Below, one piece after another: positions 43,828 to 52,277 of a stretch of DNA of 64,000 nucleotides (position 1 is its first letter; each line of letters starts with the position of its first letter). This stretch comes from UBA4427 sp046351135 (GTDB lineage: Bacteria; Myxococcota_A; UBA9160; UBA4427), in NCBI GenBank assembly GCA_046351135.1, contig JAXLZA010000003.1, positions 186,001-250,000 on the forward strand, given 5' to 3'. Made by a program: the position numbers and the translations under genes. The notes beneath the pieces were generated by a model, which had not been told where the DNA came from, made no database searches, and worked only from the letters and a program-made list of their open reading frames with translations.

Positions 43828-45377
43828 TGGACGGGCTCCTTTCCGAGCGCCATGACGTCGCAGAAGAGCGCCCCCGAGCCGCCGTTGGTCGCGAGGGCGA
43901 CCTTCGCATCGGGAACCGTCAGCTGCGGCGGCAGATCCCCGCGCAGCTGGAGCACCGCATTGAGCGGCTTCTGCAGCAGCTGCGCGACGCCCGCATGGCT
44001 GAAGGACATCGTGCCGCCGTTCGTCGCGACGGGCAGCTCGCCGTCGATCCGGATGCGGCCGTTCATCACGAAGTCGCCGCCCTCGCCCTCGCCGCAGAAG
44101 CCGAAGGCCTCGAGCTGGCGGATGATCTCGAAGGAGAACGGGTCGTAGAGCTCCGCGAAGTCGACGTCCGAAGGGCCCAGTCCGCACTGCGCGAAGGTGT
44201 TGCGCGCCGCGCGTCGACCGACCCAGCCGACCTTGTCCCAGATCGGCGCCGTGACGTAGGACATGCCCTGGCGGTCGAGGCATCCGCCGAGGATGTAGAT
44301 CGGCGTGACGTCGAGGTCCTTCGCGCGCTCGGCGGTCGTGAGCACCATCGCCGCGCCGCCCTCCGACGTGATGCAGCAATCGAGCAGCCGGTACGGATCG
44401 GCGACCATGCGCGACGCCTCGACGTCGGCGGGGGTGCAGGTCCGTCCGTACATGACGGCCTCGGGATGGACCGCGCCGTTGCTGCGGATCGCCGACGCGA
44501 CCTCGGAGAGGGCCTCGCGCTTCGTGCCATACAGGTGCATGTGTCGCTGGGCCATGAGCGCGAACTCGGCCGCCGTATAGAGCCCCCAGGTCTCGACGAA
44601 CTCGTTCTCGGGCCGCGTCCAGGAGACGGTCGAGGTGTGGTCCGTGTACTCGCCGCACTGGGCCGACGCGATGACCACCGTCTCGCACTGCCCCGACTGG
44701 ATCGCCTGCGCCGCCTCGAGCACGCTCTCGATGCCCGGATGCGAGGTGCCGGTCCAGGACGGCCGCCCGCCGAACCACTGCGCGACGCCGCGCGGGTTGA
44801 TCCGCGTGACCCAGCTCGAGACGTTGTTGCCGTCGACGTCGGCGGGCGTGAGCCCGGCGTCGGCGAGCGCCCCGCGCACCGCGTCGAGGACGAGCTCCGC
44901 CTCGGTCATTGCAATTTTCTTGGCCTGCACCGTGTTGTAGGCGCCGACGATCGCGACGTCCGGATACGGCCCGCGGCGGATCGACGCGCTGCGGACGTTC
45001 TTCGGGGCCACCGCCTTCGGGCTCGCCGCGCGCGCGGTCGTCGCCACCTTGCGCATCGACGCGGCCGGCTTCGGCGCCGCGCCCTTCCCCTTCGCCGGCA
45101 TCGCCGCGGACTTCTTGGCCGCGCTCTTCACCGACTTCGCGGCTGCCTTCTTCGTGGCCTGCTTCGCCGCCTTCTTCGCGACCTTCTTCGTCGCTTTCTT
45201 CGCCGACGACTTCGTCGCCGAAGCCTTCTTCGCCGAGGCCTTCTTCGCCGACGACTTCAACGTCGACGCCTTCCGGGCCGTCGCCTTCTTCGCGCCGGCG
45301 CCGGCGCTCTTCGGGCCGGCCTTCGTGCTCGCCTTCCGGGACGTCCTGCTGCTGGTCTTCGCGTTCTTCTTCTTCAC
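43824..45377 (-). CDS. SCP-x/Ltp2-type thiolase-fold protein with long Lys/Ala-rich N-terminal tail
   Basis: Residues from about 138 are a thiolase-superfamily protein of the lipid-transfer type: 'VAIVGAYNTVQAKKI', 'GALADAGLTPADVDGN', 'CETVVIASAQCGEYT', 'CCITSEGGAAMVLTTAERAKDL', 'DFAELYDPFSFEIIRQLEAFGF' and 'ATNGGTMSFSHAG'. With its DUF35 partner it resembles the Ltp2 retro-aldolase/thiolase of steroid side-chain degradation. Residues 1-137 are extraordinary: about a quarter Lys, plus Ala, Ser and Thr, with KKA/AKK repeats as in histone H1 or AlgP. The GTG at 45377 starts this tail (MKKK); a start inside it (Met93 or Met108) would shorten it. The codons run on without a break. Confidence 0.87.
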   Translation of the reverse strand: MKKKNAKTSSRTSRKASTKAGPKSAGAGAKKATARKASTLKSSAKKASAKKASATKSSAKKATKKVAKKAAKQATKKAAAKSVKSAAKKSAAMPAKGKGAAPKPAASMRKVATTARAASPKAVAPKNVRSASIRRGPYPDVAIVGAYNTVQAKKIAMTEAELVLDAVRGALADAGLTPADVDGNNVSSWVTRINPRGVAQWFGGRPSWTGTSHPGIESVLEAAQAIQSGQCETVVIASAQCGEYTDHTSTVSWTRPENEFVETWGLYTAAEFALMAQRHMHLYGTKREALSEVASAIRSNGAVHPEAVMYGRTCTPADVEASRMVADPYRLLDCCITSEGGAAMVLTTAERAKDLDVTPIYILGGCLDRQGMSYVTAPIWDKVGWVGRRAARNTFAQCGLGPSDVDFAELYDPFSFEIIRQLEAFGFCGEGEGGDFVMNGRIRIDGELPVATNGGTMSFSHAGVAQLLQKPLNAVLQLRGDLPPQLTVPDAKVALATNGGSGALFCDVMALGKEPVQ

Positions 45378-45530
45378 GCTCGCCGTGCCCCGCTTTCTGG
45401 TGTGCGCCCTCGGCTCATGTCGTCACGTCGTCTCGTCGGCCATGTTGACACAATCGGTGCGTGGATCGCGACGGGGCGCAGGGCTCCGCTCCGTCCTCGG
45501 GGTCGAGCCCCGCGCGCGCATCATCGTCGA

Positions 45531-47258
45531 TCAGGGAGCGGGCTGAGGTCGACTGACCTGAAGACCACCCACCACCGGCATCGGCTCGAGGTCCCCGGGC
45601 AGCAGCATCCGCGCGAGGCCGGCGAGCGGCGAGACCGCCGAGCTGATGCCGGCGCCGAGGCTGCTCAGGATCGTGCCGTCGGGCAGCACCGCGGTGATCC
45701 CGGTCGAGTCGTCGGCGAGCTCGACGACGTTGCGGAGGCCCTTGCCCGTCTCGGCGTCGACGGCGACGAGGAAGGAGCGGACGGGCCACGGAATCCGCCG
45801 CTTGGCGGAGCCCGTCTGGTAGCCGTAGACGACCGGCACGAGCACCTCGCCCCCGACGACGGTCGGGTTGCCGTTGCCGAGCGCGACCGGCTCGCCCAGC
45901 ATGCGGCTCGTCGGGAGCTGGGCGCGCGTCAGCTCTTCGAGATCGCTCTCCCAGCGGATCGCTCCCTTGCGGGTCACCGCCGCGAGCGCCGCGGGCCCCG
46001 ACTGCAGCACGATCACGTCGCCGTTCGCGGCGACGGCCGCCGCCGCCGACGCCGCCTTCGTCTGGATCGAGCCGCGATCCTGCCCCGTCTTCGCGTCGAT
46101 CGAGTAGAGCATCCCCCGCTCGTCGGAGACGAAGACGCGATGCCGCTCGATCGAGAGCGCGGGGCTCGAGCCGCTGCCCGGCCCCATCTCGGCGGAGAAG
46201 GCGAGGCGGAGCTCGACCTCGGGCCCCTCGAAGTCCGACGACTCGCCGTCGCTCCACTCCCCGGTCCCGGCCAGGGAGCGATGGTGGATCACGTCGAGGG
46301 CGTAGAGCGCGCCCTTGCCGGGCGTCTTCGAGGTCGCCGCGACGAAGACCCGGCCGGTCTGCAGATCGACGGCGGGCGTGTTGGCCGAGCGCATCCGGCC
46401 GCCCATCAGGAGCTGCCAGGCCCACTCGCGGATCTCGGGATCGAGGAGCCCGCCGCCGAAGGCCGAGCGCGCGAGCTTCAGGCCCGTCGGGGGCGGGAGG
46501 AGGCCCGGGAGGCGCTTCGGCTCGTTGATCAGCCGGCCGGTCGCGCGGTCCCAGACGGCGACGTCGCCGAAGTTCGTGACCCCGAGGACGTCGCCTTCGC
46601 GGGTGAAGACCGCCGTCGTCAGGGCATTGATCGGGAGCTTCTTCGACGGACTCCAGTCGCCGTCCCGGCGCGGCGGCAGGGGCACGACCCACTTCAGCGC
46701 CCCGCTCGGGTGGTAGGCGAAGAGCTGGTTGCAATCCCCGATGTAGACGTCGCCGTCGACGTCGACGATCGGGCTCGAGAGGATCGCGCAGGGATCGACC
46801 CCGCGGTCCGCGTCCTGCCAGGGCTCCGACTGCCAGAGCGGCTCACCGTCGATCGAGAACGCGTGGAGGTTCGCGTGGCCGACCGATTGCCCCGTCGTCA
46901 CGTAGAGCGTCCGGCCATCCGGGGACACCGTCGGCGCCGTCAGGATCGAGGCGCCCTGGAGCGCGGTCCAGGTCCGATACGGACCTTGGATCGGGGCGCT
47001 CGGGACGAGCTTCCGATTGTCGGGCCCCTGGTGGAGCGTCGACCAGCCGCCCGGCGAGTAGGCGGATCCGGCCTCGGCGCCCGGGGTCCCCGCCGTCTCG
47101 GCGAACGCGCGATCCGAGCTCCCCGCCGCGCCGGCGAGCAGGACCAGGGCAGCGGCGAGCTGCGCGCCGAGCGGAAACGCGCGACCGGTCCGGGGGCGCT
47201 TCGGTTCCCCGTTCGCATGCGAACGGGATCGGTCGGGAAGGGGATGCGCGGGGCTCAT
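45531..47258 (-). CDS. PQQ-like beta-propeller repeat protein, exported
   Basis: This 575-residue protein has a signal segment ('FPLGAQLAAALVLLAGAAG', residues about 29-47) and a run of beta-propeller blades with the PQQ-repeat pattern: 'TAPTVSPDGRTLYVTTG', 'SSPIVDVDGDVYIGDCN', 'GALKWVVPLP', 'TPAVDLQTGRVFVAATS', 'SSPALSIERHRVFVSDERGMLYSIDAKTGQ'. No quinoprotein active-site Cys-Cys or metal site is evident, so it is probably a structural or binding propeller. Its start overlaps the P450 stop (ATGA at 47258-47255). An exported propeller coupled to a cytosolic P450 is unusual. Confidence 0.82.
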   Translation of the reverse strand: MSPAHPLPDRSRSHANGEPKRPRTGRAFPLGAQLAAALVLLAGAAGSSDRAFAETAGTPGAEAGSAYSPGGWSTLHQGPDNRKLVPSAPIQGPYRTWTALQGASILTAPTVSPDGRTLYVTTGQSVGHANLHAFSIDGEPLWQSEPWQDADRGVDPCAILSSPIVDVDGDVYIGDCNQLFAYHPSGALKWVVPLPPRRDGDWSPSKKLPINALTTAVFTREGDVLGVTNFGDVAVWDRATGRLINEPKRLPGLLPPPTGLKLARSAFGGGLLDPEIREWAWQLLMGGRMRSANTPAVDLQTGRVFVAATSKTPGKGALYALDVIHHRSLAGTGEWSDGESSDFEGPEVELRLAFSAEMGPGSGSSPALSIERHRVFVSDERGMLYSIDAKTGQDRGSIQTKAASAAAAVAANGDVIVLQSGPAALAAVTRKGAIRWESDLEELTRAQLPTSRMLGEPVALGNGNPTVVGGEVLVPVVYGYQTGSAKRRIPWPVRSFLVAVDAETGKGLRNVVELADDSTGITAVLPDGTILSSLGAGISSAVSPLAGLARMLLPGDLEPMPVVGGLQVSRPQPAP

Positions 47259-48448
47259 CGCCCCGAGCTTAGCTCGATCGGCAGCGAGGTCATGCCGCGC
47301 AGCTGATCGGCGCTGCGCCACTGGATCTTCGACTCGTCGATCCGGTACTCGGGCACCGCGGCGAGCACCTCCTCGAGCACGACGCGGCCTTCGAGGGCGG
47401 CGACGTGGGCCCCGATGCAGACGTGGGCCGCGTGGCCGAAGCCGAGATGGCGACGGATCTTGCGCCGGGCGTCGTAGCGATCGGGATCGGCGTACTCGCG
47501 CTCGTCGCGATTCGCGGAGGCGTAGAGGAAGAGGACGCCCTGCCCCGGGCGCAGGCGCTGGCCGTGGATCGTCGTCTCACGGGCGACGGTGCGCGCCATG
47601 AACTGGGTCGGCATGTCGAGGCGCAGTGCTTCGACGAAGGCGCCCGGGATCGCGTCGGGATGGACGGCGAGGTCGGCGCGCTGGGCCGGATCGCGGTGGA
47701 GGCGCAACAGGGCCGAGGAGATGACCTTCGGCGTCGTGTCGGTCCCGCCGATCACGAGCGTCTGCATGTGGGAGGCGATCTCGAGATCGGCGAGCTTGCG
47801 ACCGCCGACCTCCTCGGCGAGGAAGACGTCGGCGACGCCGGGCTCGCCCCGGCCGACGCGGCGACCGGCGACGTACTCGGCGAGATAGGCGTTCATCTCC
47901 ATCGCGGCGGCCAGCGCGTCGGCGGAGCGGCCCTCGTCACCGGGGGCGTTGCGGGTATAGCGGTGGACCCAGCCGACGAGCAGCGGGCCCGCCTCTTCGG
48001 GCAGCGAGAGCAGCCGACACGCGACGGTCGAAGCGACCGGATCGGCGAGCTCGCGCACCGCATCGAGCCCGCCCCGCTCGCGCCCCGCCGCGAGACGCGC
48101 CCGGACCTCGCGGCGGATCGCCGGGGCGAGCGCGTGGGCGCTGGCGCGGCTGAAGACGCCGCGAATGGCCTTGCGCAGCCGGGTGTGCCCCTCGCCGTCC
48201 ATCTGGTTGATGCTCGGGACCGGCGACTCGACCTTCGAGAGGGCCTGCGCCGCCGTCGTCCCCCGCGCGGTCACGAAGGTCTCGGCATCCTCGGTCGCCT
48301 TCCAGACGTCCTCGAAGCGCGACAGCGCCCAGGCGTCGTACTCCTCGAGATGGTAGGCAGGGGCCTCGTCGCGCAGTCGGCGATAGAAGGGAAACGGATC
48401 CTGCATGACCTCGGGCAGGAACGGGCTGTAGCGGATAGAAGCGACCAC
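47255..48448 (-). CDS. Cytochrome P450
   Basis: This 397-residue P450 has I-helix 'VIGGTDTTPK', ExxR in 'EALRLDM', and the haem loop FGHAAHVCIG with Cys344; the second Gly of the canonical loop is replaced by Ala. 'INQMDGEGHTRLRKAIRGVFSRAS' is the helix C region. It differs clearly from the other two P450s. The likely start is GTG at 48448; the ribosome site is weak. It leads the operon with the propeller gene. Substrate unknown. Confidence 0.9.
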   Translation of the reverse strand: MVASIRYSPFLPEVMQDPFPFYRRLRDEAPAYHLEEYDAWALSRFEDVWKATEDAETFVTARGTTAAQALSKVESPVPSINQMDGEGHTRLRKAIRGVFSRASAHALAPAIRREVRARLAAGRERGGLDAVRELADPVASTVACRLLSLPEEAGPLLVGWVHRYTRNAPGDEGRSADALAAAMEMNAYLAEYVAGRRVGRGEPGVADVFLAEEVGGRKLADLEIASHMQTLVIGGTDTTPKVISSALLRLHRDPAQRADLAVHPDAIPGAFVEALRLDMPTQFMARTVARETTIHGQRLRPGQGVLFLYASANRDEREYADPDRYDARRKIRRHLGFGHAAHVCIGAHVAALEGRVVLEEVLAAVPEYRIDESKIQWRSADQLRGMTSLPIELSSGR

Positions 48449-48502
48449 GCAGCGACGGTATCCCGCTTTGCGCACCCGCGCGATCGGCGCGATCCTGCGC
48501 CG

Positions 48503-49918
48503 ATGGTCGACCGAGCGAGCCCCGAAGCCCTCCCCGCCGTGCGCGGTCGACGGGCGATCGCGATCCTGGTCTGGCTCGTGGCCGCGGGCCTCGCCTTCCG
48601 CCTCTACCGGATCATCGACGCGAACGCGGTCGACCTCCTCTTCTACGATCAGATCGAGCTCTACGAGGCCTTCCTCGACGATCCGAGCGCCTGGGACCTC
48701 TTCCGCTGGCAGCACGGTCCCCATCGCCAGGGCCTGCCCTTCCTCGGGACCTGGCTGCTCGCCCGACTGACCGACTGGAACGCCCGCGCCGACGCCTTCT
48801 CCGTCTTCGCCTGGATCCTCGTCGCGACGGGCCTCGCCCTCGCGCTGCGCCGCCGCCTCTTCGGCCCCTGGACCGCGACCGACGTCGCGATCCCGCTCCT
48901 CCTCCTCACGCCGGCGCAGTACGGCATCTTCCTCCACGCGCCGAACGCCTCCCACTGCGCGGGCCCGATCGCGCTCCTGCTGCTCGCCTGCCACGCGCTC
49001 CTGATCCAGGACCGCGCGACGCGCTACGCCACGCTCGCCGCCCTCGACTTCGTCCTGGTCCACACCGGCTTCGCGATCTTCGCCGGCGCCATCCTGCCCG
49101 GCCTGCTCGGCCTCGACGCCTGGCAGGACCATCGAGCCGGACGCCGGCGCGAGGCGGCCGTCGCGGCGGGGTGTGCCCTGCTCTGCCTCGCCTGGATCGG
49201 CGTCTTCCTGATCGGCTACACCGCGCGCAACGGCCTCGACGCCGTCGTGCGGACGCCGTCCCTCGCGAGCTATCCGATCTACGTCGCGACGATGTTCGCG
49301 AACGTCCTCGGGCTCAAGGATCCGGGCGCGCTCGCCATCGGGGTCGGTGGGACCGTCGCGCTCGCCGCCCTCGGCGTCGGGGTCGCGTCCCTCGCCCGCC
49401 TGCTCGGTTGGCGCAGCCCCGGTCCCGCGACGACCGCGCCCGGACCGCAGGGCCGATCGGTCGCCGAGCTCGACGCGGCGGCCTCGGCCATCGGCCTGCT
49501 GCTGACGGGCTTCACGCTCCTCTACTGCGCCGCGACGGCGGTGGGCCGGATCCAGTTCGGGCTCTCGGGGGCCCAGTCCTCGCGCTACGTGCCCCTGGTC
49601 GCCCCCGCCTTCCTCGGGCTCTACTTCGCGATCTGCCGGCTCGAGGGGCGCGGCCTGCGCATCGCCCTCGGCACCGGCGCGATCGCCGCGATCGTCCACG
49701 CGAGCTTCCCGATGCAGCCGATGGAGGCGCGCTTCATGACGCAGCTCGCGCAGAAGAAGCGCAGCTGGGTCGCAGCCTATCGCGAGACCGGGAACGTCGC
49801 GGCCGCGAGCCGGGCCGCGCGCCTGCGCATCGATCCGTTCCGCGATCCGCGGCGCTCGACCGACGAGACCTTCGCCTGGCTGCGCGAGCACCGGCTCTCG
49901 TTCTTTGCCGATCGCTGA
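48503..49918 (+). CDS. Multi-pass membrane protein, unknown (GT-C-like)
   Basis: This 471-residue protein has about ten membrane helices and a large first outer loop ('FYDQIELYEAFLDDPSAWDLFRWQHGPHRQ') with acidic residues soon after helix 1, as in GT-C glycosyltransferases, but I recognise no specific family. The C-terminal 60 residues are soluble, basic. The ATG at 48503 is divergent from the P450, 54 nt apart. It might transfer sugars or lipids in the envelope; that is only a structural analogy. A strong hairpin lies 77 nt after the stop. Confidence 0.65.
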   Translation: MVDRASPEALPAVRGRRAIAILVWLVAAGLAFRLYRIIDANAVDLLFYDQIELYEAFLDDPSAWDLFRWQHGPHRQGLPFLGTWLLARLTDWNARADAFSVFAWILVATGLALALRRRLFGPWTATDVAIPLLLLTPAQYGIFLHAPNASHCAGPIALLLLACHALLIQDRATRYATLAALDFVLVHTGFAIFAGAILPGLLGLDAWQDHRAGRRREAAVAAGCALLCLAWIGVFLIGYTARNGLDAVVRTPSLASYPIYVATMFANVLGLKDPGALAIGVGGTVALAALGVGVASLARLLGWRSPGPATTAPGPQGRSVAELDAAASAIGLLLTGFTLLYCAATAVGRIQFGLSGAQSSRYVPLVAPAFLGLYFAICRLEGRGLRIALGTGAIAAIVHASFPMQPMEARFMTQLAQKKRSWVAAYRETGNVAAASRAARLRIDPFRDPRRSTDETFAWLREHRLSFFADR

Positions 49919-49994
49919 CGCGCGCCCTGCGATCGCGTCGCCGATCGCGGGCCCGGGCGGCCGATCGCCGAGGCGCTTCGATTCCGACGCGATG

Positions 49995-50028
49995 GCAACG
50001 TCGGTTGCCGGTCCGGCAGCCACGTTGC
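49995..50028. repeat. Strong hairpin before the TPR gene
   Basis: GCAACGT (49995-50001) pairs with ACGTTGC (50022-50028) and, after a one-base bulge, GGTTGCCG (50003-50010) pairs with CGGCAGCC (50014-50021), one pair being G-T. It ends five bases before a GTG codon at 50033. No T-run follows. It may end transcription of the upstream membrane gene or control the downstream one; it also argues that 50033 is not the real start. Confidence 0.65.
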
Positions 50029-50032
50029 ACCC

Positions 50033-50881
50033 GTGATTCCGGTCACTCCTTCACGCTTCGGGACCACCGATCCGACAAGAGCTTCGAACTTGCTCGGGAG
50101 AAGTGCGTTGTCGACGCCCCTGAATGGCAGCAGCCGCGACCGCGAACACCAGATCTGGAACGATGCCAACCGCGCCCGCAACCAGGGCAAGCATCGCGAG
50201 GCGATCCGTCTCTATCGCACCCTCCTCGTCGAGAACCCGAACCACCGCGAGGCCGCCCTGCGCCTCGCGCCGATGCTCGCCGTCGACGGCGAGTTCTTCG
50301 AGTCCTGGCAGCTCTACCGCCGCGTCGCCCTCGAGCACGCGCGCGACAAGCAGTACTTCGAGTGTCTCGCGGTGTACCGCGAGGCGTGCCGGTACGTCCC
50401 GGGCGAGTTCGAGGCCTGGCGGCTCTGCGCCGACCTGCTCGTCAAGCTGAAGCGCCACGACGAGGCGTTCGAGACGCTGCTCGACGGCCGCACCCACTTC
50501 ACCCACGCGCGCCACCGTGCCCAGGCGATCGCGCTCCTGACCCGCGCCCGGGAGATCGAGCCGTGGGACGGCTTCGTGCTCCTCGACCTCGCCCGCCTCT
50601 ATGCGGCCCAGGGGCAGAGCGAGCTCGCCCTCGAGCTGCTCGCGAACCTCGCGCCCCGGGTCGAGGGCCGGGACCTGCGCCGGGTCCGCTGGCTCCAGCT
50701 CCAGCTGACGCTCTCGGCGCGTCACTTCTTCCTCTGGCTGAAGGCCTTCTTCGTGACCCGCGAGCGCGAGGAGGACCTCGAGACGCCGACGCTCTCGCTG
50801 ATCGATCCGATCGACGAGGACGACGATCTCGACCCGCGCGAGACGCCCCATCTGCGCAGCGTCGGGGGCGAGTCGGCCTGA
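50033..50881 (+). CDS. TPR-like repeat protein, unknown function
   Basis: The frame opens at GTG 50033 (282 residues). Residues from about 36 are helical pairs of the tetratricopeptide type: 'IWNDANRARNQGKHREAIRLYRTLLVENPNHREAA', 'PGEFEAWRLCADLLVKLKRHDEAFETLL', 'WDGFVLLDLARLYAAQGQSELALELL'. The C-terminus is acidic ('DPIDEDDDLDPRE'). A TTG at 50108 with GGGAG seven bases upstream is a likely better start, because a hairpin sits just before 50033 and the TPR part begins after it. No membrane or export signal. A protein-binding scaffold is all that can be said. Confidence 0.75.
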   Translation: MIPVTPSRFGTTDPTRASNLLGRSALSTPLNGSSRDREHQIWNDANRARNQGKHREAIRLYRTLLVENPNHREAALRLAPMLAVDGEFFESWQLYRRVALEHARDKQYFECLAVYREACRYVPGEFEAWRLCADLLVKLKRHDEAFETLLDGRTHFTHARHRAQAIALLTRAREIEPWDGFVLLDLARLYAAQGQSELALELLANLAPRVEGRDLRRVRWLQLQLTLSARHFFLWLKAFFVTREREEDLETPTLSLIDPIDEDDDLDPRETPHLRSVGGESA

Positions 50882-51032
50882 TCGGGACGCGGCCGGTGCC
50901 GCCGTGCCCGCCGGCGGGACGCGCCCGTTCGCGCCCGGCTTCGGCGTGCGCGGGCGAGCGCTCGTGCGCTCCCCGACGAGCGGCGGACCCCTCCCGTTTC
51001 GGCGATGATCCGCCGCCGGGAGGCGCTCTGCG

Positions 51033-52277
51033 ATGACGGTCCGGATCCGAACGGTCGACTACGAAGACGCGGGCGTCGCGCTCTCGGGGGAATTCGCCTG
51101 GGACGACGCCTGGACGGGCCCGCGCCCCTGCGTCGTGATCGTCCACGACGCCATGAAGAGCCTCGAGCACTTCGAGGACGGCCGCGCCGCGGCGCTCGCC
51201 GGTCTCGGCTATGCCGGCTTCGTCCTCGACGTCTACGGCAAGGGCGTCCACGGCCGGACCTTCGACGAGAGCGTCGCCCTGATGACGCCCTTCCAGAGCG
51301 ATCGCGCCGCGCTCGAGCGGCGGCTCCGCGCCGGCCTCGCGACGGCCGCCGCCCAGCCCGAGGTCGACGGCTCGGCGCTCGCGGCGATCGGGTACTGCTT
51401 CGGCGGGATGTGCGTCCTCGACCTCGCCCGCGCGAACGCGCCGCTGCGCGGAGTGGCGAGCTTCCACGGCATCCTGACGCCACCGCCCACCGGCGCGCTC
51501 GCCGCGGCGAAGGACGCGATCGTGCCCAAGGTGCTCGTGCTCCACGGCTGGGACGATCCCTTCGTACCCGCGGAGACGGTGACGGCCTTCGCCCGGGAGA
51601 TGAGCGAGCGCGGGGCGGACTGGCAGCTCGTCGCCTACGGCGGGACGGTGCACGGGTTCACGAAGCCCTCGGCCAACCAGCCCGAGATCGGCGCGGTCTA
51701 CGACGCGAAGGCGGACCACCGCTCCTGGCAGGCCCTCGCCGACTTCCTCGACGAGCTCTTCGGCGAGCGGTACGCCTCGATCGGCGCAACGACGCCGCCC
51801 GCGAGCGCGCTCCCGCCCCGCAAGCTCTACTTCGAGGACTACACCGTCGGCCTCGAGATGACGGGCGGCGCCTATCCCGTCAGCGAGGCGGAGATCCTCG
51901 AGTTCGGCCGCCGCTTCGACAAGCAGCCGATCCACAACGACAAGGACGCCGCCGCGAAGAGCCACTTCGGCGGCCTCGTCGCCCCGGGCTGCCTGACCTT
52001 CGCCATCCGCACCGCCCTCGGCAACCAGATGCCCGACCGCCCGGCGCTGGTCGCGGGCCTCGGCGTCGAGAAGATGGATCTCGCGAAGCCGGTGCGTCCC
52101 GGCGACGTCCTCTCGCTGCGCATGCTCGTCATCGATCGCCGCGTCTCGGCGAAGCGCCCCGACCGCGGGATCATCACGATGGAGCACGCCGTCCTGAACC
52201 AGAAGGGCGAGGCGGTGCTCTCGATGATCTCGCGCATGATGGTCGAGGTCCGGGACCCGCGGACCGCCGATGCCTGA
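51033..52277 (+). CDS. Fusion of dienelactone hydrolase and MaoC-like domain
   Basis: This 414-residue protein has two domains. Residues 1-245 are a dienelactone hydrolase fold with the triad Cys122 ('GYCFGGM'), Asp174/175 ('HGWDDPFVP') and His207 ('GGTVHGFT'). Residues about 265-414 are a MaoC hot-dog fold, with 'FEDYTVGLEMTGGAYPVSEAEILEFGRRFDKQPIHND' region and 'FGGLVAPGCLTFAIR', including the catalytic Asp-x3-His pattern of hydratases. The linker is a short Pro/Ala segment. Hydrolysis of an ester or lactone together with hydration of an enoyl-CoA is suggested, but I know of no characterised enzyme of this layout. It overlaps the next gene by eight bases. Confidence 0.88.
   Translation: MTVRIRTVDYEDAGVALSGEFAWDDAWTGPRPCVVIVHDAMKSLEHFEDGRAAALAGLGYAGFVLDVYGKGVHGRTFDESVALMTPFQSDRAALERRLRAGLATAAAQPEVDGSALAAIGYCFGGMCVLDLARANAPLRGVASFHGILTPPPTGALAAAKDAIVPKVLVLHGWDDPFVPAETVTAFAREMSERGADWQLVAYGGTVHGFTKPSANQPEIGAVYDAKADHRSWQALADFLDELFGERYASIGATTPPASALPPRKLYFEDYTVGLEMTGGAYPVSEAEILEFGRRFDKQPIHNDKDAAAKSHFGGLVAPGCLTFAIRTALGNQMPDRPALVAGLGVEKMDLAKPVRPGDVLSLRMLVIDRRVSAKRPDRGIITMEHAVLNQKGEAVLSMISRMMVEVRDPRTADA

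Noticed and set aside
45049..45372. A tandem DNA repeat or CRISPR-like array (many TTCTTCGCC units)
   Set aside because: The repetition is at codon level: the minus strand encodes the Lys/Ala tail of the thiolase. Units are not separated by unique spacers.
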